Source: JAOUEA01 sp035550775 (GTDB lineage Bacteria > Actinomycetota > UBA4738 > HRBIN12). Taken from it: a stretch of DNA of 9,271 nucleotides. Position 1 is the stretch's first letter; every line of letters begins with the position of its first letter. A program made the translations under genes and the position numbers. Location of the stretch: positions 1 through 9,271 of the forward strand of contig DASZOO010000133.1 in assembly GCA_035550775.1 (NCBI GenBank). The letters are read 5' to 3'. The notes beneath the pieces are model-generated. The model was given only the letters and a program-made list of their open reading frames with translations. It was not told the origin of the DNA and made no database searches. Shown piece by piece: positions 5,044 through 9,271 of this stretch.

Positions 5044-5838
5044 GTGGAGCTGAAGAGCGCGGTCGTGGTCGTGACCGGCGCGTCTGCCGGCATCGGCCAA
5101 GCGACCGCGGTCGCCTTCGCGAAGCGGGGCGCCCGGGTCGTGCTCGTTGCTCGACGGCTGGAACGACTGGAGGCCCTCGCCGAACGGATCGACCGGGCCG
5201 GCGGGTCGGCTCATGCGCTGCGAGCCGACGTGACCGAACCGAGCGAGCTCGACCGGCTGCCGGCGATCGTTCGAGGGATGTGCGGCCGGCCGGCCGACGT
5301 GCTCGTCAACAACGCGGGCATCCCCGGCGGCGGTCCCCTCCAGGACCTGAGCTACGAGCAGATCCGCGCCGTCGTCGAGGTCAACCTGCTCGGGGTGCTC
5401 TACGGCATGCGGGCCTTCCTCCCCGGCATGCTCGCTCGAGGAGACGGCCACGTCGTCAACGTCGCGTCGATCGCCGGCCGGTTCGCGACCCCCGGCACGG
5501 GCCTGTACTCCGCGACGAAGCATGCGGTGATCGCCGCGAGCGAGTCGACGAATTACGACGCGGAACCTCGAGGGGTGCGCGTGACGGCGGTGAACCCGGG
5601 GTTCGTGGCGACGGAGGGGTTCCCCCAAGACGACCTGCCGGGTTGGGCGGTGATGCCTGCCGAGCGAGTGGCTGAGGCGATCGTGACCGTGGTCCGGGAG
5701 GGGATCGCGCCCGAGTACACCGTGCCGCGATGGATCTCGGCGATGCAGGCCTTCCGGGTCCTCACGCCACCGCTGTACCGTTGGGGGGTGCGCCAAGCGC
5801 GCCGCACCGGCGTGCGGGCGACCCAGGCGAAGCGATGA
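5044..5838 (+). CDS. SDR-family NAD(P)-dependent oxidoreductase
   Basis: A 264-aa classical short-chain dehydrogenase/reductase. Visible are the cofactor motif TGASAGIG (11-18), VARR (35-38), whose arginines after the second beta strand favour NADP(H), ADV (61-63), NNAG (89-92), Asn114, catalytic Ser142 (in NVASIAG), and Tyr155 with Lys159 (in YSATK), followed by NPGFVAT (184-190). The catalytic tetrad is complete. The C-terminal extension (about 225-264, PRWISAMQAFRVL and then basic) may touch a membrane or a lipid-like substrate; the substrate is unknown. The GTG at 5044 has GGAG at 5033-5036, 7 nt upstream, a good Shine-Dalgarno. The end overlaps clpS by ATGA, so the two are probably co-translated. 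No functional link between this SDR and ClpS is known to me. Confidence 0.9.
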   Translation: MELKSAVVVVTGASAGIGQATAVAFAKRGARVVLVARRLERLEALAERIDRAGGSAHALRADVTEPSELDRLPAIVRGMCGRPADVLVNNAGIPGGGPLQDLSYEQIRAVVEVNLLGVLYGMRAFLPGMLARGDGHVVNVASIAGRFATPGTGLYSATKHAVIAASESTNYDAEPRGVRVTAVNPGFVATEGFPQDDLPGWAVMPAERVAEAIVTVVREGIAPEYTVPRWISAMQAFRVLTPPLYRWGVRQARRTGVRATQAKR

Positions 5839-6134
5839 CGAAGGCGAGCACCGCACCGGTCGAGATCGGCCGTCCCGAGACGACCGAGGACCTCGAGACC
5901 GACGTGCCGTGGATCGTGATCGTCTGGAATGACCCGATCAACCTGATGACGTACGTGACCTGGGTGTTTCAGAAGCTCTTCGGCTACCCACGGGCCAAGG
6001 CCGAGAAGCTGATGTGGGACGTGCACACGAAGGGGAAGGCCGTGGTCTCCAACGGCACGCGTGACGAAGCGGAGCGCGACGTCGCTCGCCTGCACGCCTA
6101 CGGTCTGTGGGCGACGATGCAGAGGGACCGGTAG
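5835..6134 (+). CDS. clpS: ATP-dependent Clp protease adaptor ClpS
   Basis: A 99-aa ClpS. It binds proteins with N-terminal degradation signals (bulky hydrophobic first residues) and hands them to the Clp unfoldase, ClpC or ClpA, for ClpP. A flexible N-terminal arm (1-24) precedes the core: WIVIVWNDPINLMTYVTWVF (26-45), FQKLFGY, and DVHTKGKAVVSNGTRDEAE (62-80), closing with LHAYGLWATMQRD. Asn32, Asp33 and His64 correspond to the N-degron pocket residues of E. coli ClpS (Asn34, Asp35, His66); the second Asp of E. coli is Pro34 here, as is common in actinobacteria. The ATG at 5835 overlaps the SDR stop; a longer reading from an upstream in-frame ATG at 5730 would lie inside the SDR gene and add non-ClpS sequence. 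The stop shares one base with the next start (TAGTG). Confidence 0.95.
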   Translation: MTKASTAPVEIGRPETTEDLETDVPWIVIVWNDPINLMTYVTWVFQKLFGYPRAKAEKLMWDVHTKGKAVVSNGTRDEAERDVARLHAYGLWATMQRDR

Positions 6135-6643
6135 TGCGTCTGCGTAAGGGACCGGTGCGACGGTCGAGCCCCGGACGGTACACGGTGCACATGTCCGATC
6201 GGGAACGCGACGCCGTTCGGACGTTCACCGGGCAGCTCCGGGTGTTGCTCACGTCGGAGAACCCTTCCAGCGACCCCGCCGTCGCACGACTCTTCCCGCC
6301 AGCGCTGCCCGACGACGACGTGCTCGGCAACCTCGAATACGAGCAGCACCACGGCGACGAGTTGTTGCTGAGCAAGCTGGAGGCCCTCGACACCGTGGAC
6401 CGCACCCTCGATCGCCCGGAACTCACCGAGGACGAGCTGCTGGCCTGGCTCGGGTCGCTCAACTCGATCCGCCTCGTGGTCGGCACCCGGCTCGGCGTCA
6501 CCGAGGAGTCGACCGAGAAGGATTTCTCCGGCGACGAGCGAGATGTTGAGATGTTCCAGCTCTACGGCTATCTGACGTGGCTGCAGGGCTGGGTGATCGA
6601 GGCTCTCGACCAGGACCTCACGAGCGAGGACGCGGACGGCTGA
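6134..6643 (+). CDS. DUF2017 family protein
   Basis: A 169-aa protein of the actinobacterial DUF2017 family, of unknown function, normally found directly after clpS. Recognisable parts are the basic start (MRLRKGPVRR), LTGQ-like helix FTGQLRVLL (31-39), DPAVARLFPPAL (47-58), the acidic DDDVLGNLEYEQHHGDELL stretch (60-78), the conserved LAWLGSLNSIRLVVGTRLGVTE (103-124) and YLTWLQGWVIEAL (146-158) near the end. It looks alpha-helical, soluble and acidic. The GTG at 6134 shares its G with the clpS stop codon and has AGGGA at 6122-6126, a suitable Shine-Dalgarno; an in-frame ATG at 6107 lies inside clpS. The stable pairing with clpS suggests a role in Clp-dependent proteolysis, but that is guilt by association. 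Confidence 0.88.
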   Translation: MRLRKGPVRRSSPGRYTVHMSDRERDAVRTFTGQLRVLLTSENPSSDPAVARLFPPALPDDDVLGNLEYEQHHGDELLLSKLEALDTVDRTLDRPELTEDELLAWLGSLNSIRLVVGTRLGVTEESTEKDFSGDERDVEMFQLYGYLTWLQGWVIEALDQDLTSEDADG

Positions 6644-6662
6644 CCGCTCAGAGAGGTCACCG
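6637..6662. terminator. Possible bidirectional hairpin between convergent genes
   Basis: CGG(C)TGACC, a 9-nt loop and GGTCACCG form an imperfect inverted repeat with one bulged C. It covers both stop codons of the convergent DUF2017 and pyruvate kinase genes, which are 13 nt apart. There is no T-run on either side. It is the only candidate for an end signal here; the stem is short, so it may be chance. Confidence 0.25.
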
Positions 6663-8087
6663 CACGGGCGAACCGGCCTGGTGCAGCTTGAGCATGTTCG
6701 TCGTCGTGCGGCCCGCCGGCGACGACGCCGCCATCACGACGAGCGCTCCCGGCGCCACCAGTCCGCGGCGGCGCAGACCGTCGTCCATCAGCGCGATCAT
6801 CTCGTCGGTGTCGGCGGGCCGCTCCGCGGCGACCGGTACGACGCCCCAGTTGAGCGTGCTGACCCGGCGCACCCGCTCGTCGGGGATGAACGCGTAGATC
6901 GGGCACGACGGCCGTTCCGTCGAGAGCAGCCTCGCGGTGCGGCCCGTCTCCGTATAGCAGGCGATCGCCACGACCTCGGGTTCGGACGTGGCGACCGAGG
7001 CGACGGCATGGGCCACCGCCGCCGCCTCACCCGTGTGCCGGCATGGTGGCTGAGCGACCCGATGGTCCGCCGTCCGCGCGTCGACGGCCGCGGCGATCCT
7101 GGAGCCCGCCGCGGCGGCCTCGAACGGGTAGTCGCCGATCGCCGTCTCGCCCGAGAGCATGATCGCGTCGGCGCCGTCGAGCACGGCGTTGGCCACATCG
7201 CTCGCCTCTGCGCGGGTCGGCCTCGGCGCACGGATCATCGACTCGAGCATCTGGGTCGCGACGATCACCGGGCGGCTCATCTCCTGCGCCCGCCGGAGCA
7301 GGTCCTTCTGCAGCAACGGGATCTCCTCCATCGGCAGCTCGACGCCCAGGTCGCCCCGCGCCACCATCAGTGCATCGGTGACATCGAGGATCCCGTCGAT
7401 CTGCTCGATCGCCGGCCTCGTTTCGATCTTGGCGACGACCGGCACCACTCGGTCGCCCATCAACGACCTGAGCTCGATCACATCGCCGGGCGCGCGCACG
7501 AAGGACTGCGCGACGAGATCCACGCCGAGATCGAGCGCGCGTGCGAGCCCCTCACGGTCGCGGTCGGTCACGGCCGGCAGGCTCAGGCCCTCGGCCGGCA
7601 CGTTCACGCCCTGACCGGACCGGATCGTCCCGCCTCGGACGCACTCGGTCCTCACGATGTCCCCCTCGATCCCTGAGACGACCAACTCGACCGCGCCGTC
7701 GGCGAGCAGCACGCGGTCGCCGACCCGGAGGTCGTCCGCGAGCCCCGGATGGGTCGTCGACGCGCCTCGTTCGTCTCCGGGCCCTCCCGGGCGCAGGTCG
7801 AACCCGTTGCCCTGGGTCAGACGGAACGGATCGGGATCGAGCGTGCCGAGCCTGACCTTCGGGCCGGGCAGGTCGGCGAGCACGGCGAGGGCACGGTCAC
7901 GCTCCGCTTCCCGCACGAGGCGAACGGCCCGGGCATGGTCCTCGGGCGTGCCGTGGGAGAAGTTGACCCGGAAGATCGACGTGCCCGCCGCCGCCAGTCC
8001 GCGCACGAACGCCGGCGTGTTCGTGGCCGGGCCGAGCGTGCACACGAGCTTCGTGCGCGTGGCCGGCCCGAGGCCCGACCCGCTCAT
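6657..8087 (-). CDS. pyk: Pyruvate kinase
   Basis: A 476-aa pyruvate kinase, which makes pyruvate and ATP from phosphoenolpyruvate and ADP at the end of glycolysis. The barrel starts with TKLVCTLGPAT (12-22) and FRVNFSHG (39-46); the B domain spans about 81-176; Lys220 in VVAKIET is the catalytic lysine, Glu222 and Asp246 (in MVARGDLGVE) bind the metal, and VATQMLESM and RPTRAEASDVANAVLDGADAI are the family signature. The C-terminal allosteric domain (about 355-476) is complete, ending TTTNMLKLHQAG. At the position of rabbit muscle Glu117 (GPE motif) this enzyme has Lys77 (PGPKVR), the residue linked to potassium-independent pyruvate kinases; that property is predicted. The ATG overlaps the stop of the AcuC-like gene (ATGA), so translation is probably coupled. 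It is convergent with DUF2017. Confidence 0.96.
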   Translation of the reverse strand: MSGSGLGPATRTKLVCTLGPATNTPAFVRGLAAAGTSIFRVNFSHGTPEDHARAVRLVREAERDRALAVLADLPGPKVRLGTLDPDPFRLTQGNGFDLRPGGPGDERGASTTHPGLADDLRVGDRVLLADGAVELVVSGIEGDIVRTECVRGGTIRSGQGVNVPAEGLSLPAVTDRDREGLARALDLGVDLVAQSFVRAPGDVIELRSLMGDRVVPVVAKIETRPAIEQIDGILDVTDALMVARGDLGVELPMEEIPLLQKDLLRRAQEMSRPVIVATQMLESMIRAPRPTRAEASDVANAVLDGADAIMLSGETAIGDYPFEAAAAGSRIAAAVDARTADHRVAQPPCRHTGEAAAVAHAVASVATSEPEVVAIACYTETGRTARLLSTERPSCPIYAFIPDERVRRVSTLNWGVVPVAAERPADTDEMIALMDDGLRRRGLVAPGALVVMAASSPAGRTTTNMLKLHQAGSPVR

Positions 8088-9271
8088 CCCGACCCGCCCG
8101 GGCGCGTGGCGCCCCGCCCATCGGCGGTCCGTCCCCCGCCTCCCCCTCGCTCACCCAGGACGGCGGCCCCCACCGCCACGGCCTCCTCGTCAGCGGGCGA
8201 CCGCCGTGCCGGCGGATCCGACAACGTGGCCGGCACCTCCCCGCGTGACTCGAACTCGGCGCGCTCGATCCAGGGCTCCGGGATCTCGTCGGGAGGGGAG
8301 GCCTGCGCCATCTCGGCGAACCCGATCGTCCATGCGCGGGGTACGACGCGAGCCCATTGATACCCACCGCCCCCGGTGGCGACCCAGCGACCTCCCGCGG
8401 CTTCGTGGGCGAGCTCGTGCAACACGGCGGCCGTCACTCGGTAGGCGGCGGTCGTGAGGGCGAGGTGGGCGAGCGGATCGGTGGCGTGCGAGTCGCACCC
8501 CAGCTGGGTCACGAGCACGTCGGGGCCGAACGCGCGCACGATCGGGGGCACCGCGGTGCGGAACGCTTCGAGCCACCCCTCGTCGCTCGTGCCGGGCGGC
8601 AGCGGAAGGTTGACCACCGAGTCCGGCGCGTCGGGACCCCCGCGTTCGGAGATCGACCCGGTTCCGGGGAAGAACCCGATCTCCGGCGCGTACTCGTGGA
8701 TCGAGACCGTCAGCACCCTGGGCTCGTTCCAGAAGATCGCCTGCACGCCGTCGCCGTGGTGCACGTCCACGTCGACGTAGGCGATGCGCTCCGCTCCGGC
8801 GTCGAGCATGGCCTGGATGGCGACGGCGCAGTCGTTGTAGATGCAGAAACCGGCGGCCCGGTTCGCGAAGGCATGGTGAAGGCCGCCACCCGCCGAGAAG
8901 ACCTGGTCCGCGCGCCCCTCCCAGATCTCCATCGCGCCGGTGACCGACGCCCCGCAGATGGCGGCAGCGGCCTCGTGCATCCCGGCGAAGGCGGGCGTGT
9001 CGCCGCCGGCGCCAAGCCCCCACTGGGCGGCCTCCCAGGTCACCGCGAGGTCGGGCTGTGCGCTGAGCCGTCGCACGGCGGCGACGTACGCCGGCGCGTG
9101 GACGCGCTCGATCTCCTCAACGGTCGCCGGCCGCGGCGCCACGAGGTGCACGTCCGGGTGGTCGAGCAGCCCGTAGGCACGCATGAGCTCCACCGCGAGC
9201 TGCCGGCGCACCGGCGAGAGCGGGTGCTCGTCACCCAGGTTGTAGGCGAGCATCTCCTCGCCGAAGACGAA
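8084..9271 (-). CDS. acuC: Histone deacetylase-family protein, AcuC-type (5'-partial)
   Basis: A zinc-dependent deacetylase of the histone deacetylase / acetoin utilisation AcuC family. The frame is open to the right edge, and the six codons before the ATG at 9253 (FVFGEE) continue the usual N-terminal strand, so the true start lies outside. Numbered from that ATG: GDEHPLSPVR (7-16), HH pair 126-127 (GGGLHHAFANRAAGFCIYND), zinc ligands Asp163, His165 (DVDVHHGDGV) and Asp254 (QLGCDSH), and GGGGY with catalytic Tyr298. All active-site residues are intact. In Bacillus, AcuC deacetylates and so activates acetyl-CoA synthetase; a similar protein-lysine or small-molecule deacetylase role is inferred here. 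The last 20 residues are a Gly/Arg-rich tail of low complexity. It overlaps pyruvate kinase by ATGA, suggesting a shared operon in acetyl-CoA and pyruvate metabolism. The symbol rests on family resemblance. Confidence 0.9.
   Translation of the reverse strand, partial: FVFGEEMLAYNLGDEHPLSPVRRQLAVELMRAYGLLDHPDVHLVAPRPATVEEIERVHAPAYVAAVRRLSAQPDLAVTWEAAQWGLGAGGDTPAFAGMHEAAAAICGASVTGAMEIWEGRADQVFSAGGGLHHAFANRAAGFCIYNDCAVAIQAMLDAGAERIAYVDVDVHHGDGVQAIFWNEPRVLTVSIHEYAPEIGFFPGTGSISERGGPDAPDSVVNLPLPPGTSDEGWLEAFRTAVPPIVRAFGPDVLVTQLGCDSHATDPLAHLALTTAAYRVTAAVLHELAHEAAGGRWVATGGGGYQWARVVPRAWTIGFAEMAQASPPDEIPEPWIERAEFESRGEVPATLSDPPARRSPADEEAVAVGAAVLGERGGGGGRTADGRGATRPGGSG

Noticed and set aside
9251..9253. 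ATG at 9253 as the true start of the AcuC-type gene
   Set aside because: The frame stays open to the edge, and the residues before it (FVFGEE) fit the usual first strand of the family, so the gene is treated as 5'-partial.

Overview
The window is very GC-rich and carries gene families typical of Actinomycetota: a 33-residue bS22 (AURKAIP1/COX24-type) ribosomal protein, an excisionase-like HTH protein near it, a ClpS followed by a DUF2017 protein, and an actinobacterial-type phosphatase family protein. A Clp1/Grc3-type P-loop protein next to bS22, and the general gene mix, suggest a deep-branching, possibly uncultured actinomycete rather than a classical Streptomyces or Mycobacterium. That placement is an inference. 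The window is almost fully coding. I see no tRNA, rRNA, CRISPR array, insertion sequence or sign of recent transfer.

Layout, left to right. (1) 1-147, minus: N-terminus of a membrane protein running off the left edge. It is divergent from a sugar phosphate isomerase/epimerase-like TIM barrel (211-1014, plus), which is followed by a 53-aa single-span membrane protein (1044-1205, plus). (2) A minus-strand cluster, read right to left: HTH protein (3873-4070), Clp1-like P-loop protein (2914-3804), bS22 (2800-2901), alpha/beta-hydrolase lipoprotein (2010-2789) and SAM hydroxide adenosyltransferase (1228-2013). Junctions after the P-loop gene are 12 nt, 10 nt and a 4-nt ATGA overlap, so this looks like one transcript. 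(3) A phosphatase-family protein (4163-4987, minus), divergent from (4) a plus-strand operon: SDR oxidoreductase (5044-5838), clpS (5835-6134) and DUF2017 (6134-6643), all overlapping. (5) A convergent minus-strand pair: AcuC-type deacetylase (8084 to the right edge, 5'-partial) overlapping pyruvate kinase (6657-8087).

How the genes fit together. Cluster 2 joins a ribosomal protein, a putative polynucleotide 5'-kinase and a small DNA-binding protein, which suggests a link to translation or RNA metabolism. A 7-bp hairpin covers the Shine-Dalgarno sequence of the P-loop gene and may control it. clpS and DUF2017 are a familiar actinobacterial pair; ClpS delivers N-degron substrates to ClpAP/ClpCP proteases. 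AcuC and Pyk link acetyl-CoA/acetate control with the end of glycolysis.

Transcription and translation signals show a pattern. Several genes that head transcripts have a TANNNT -10-like hexamer 6-8 nt before a GTG/ATG start (147 minus, 211 plus, 1044 plus, 4070 minus; a looser case at 4987 minus), indicating leaderless mRNAs. Internal genes instead use Shine-Dalgarno sites or stop-start overlaps.
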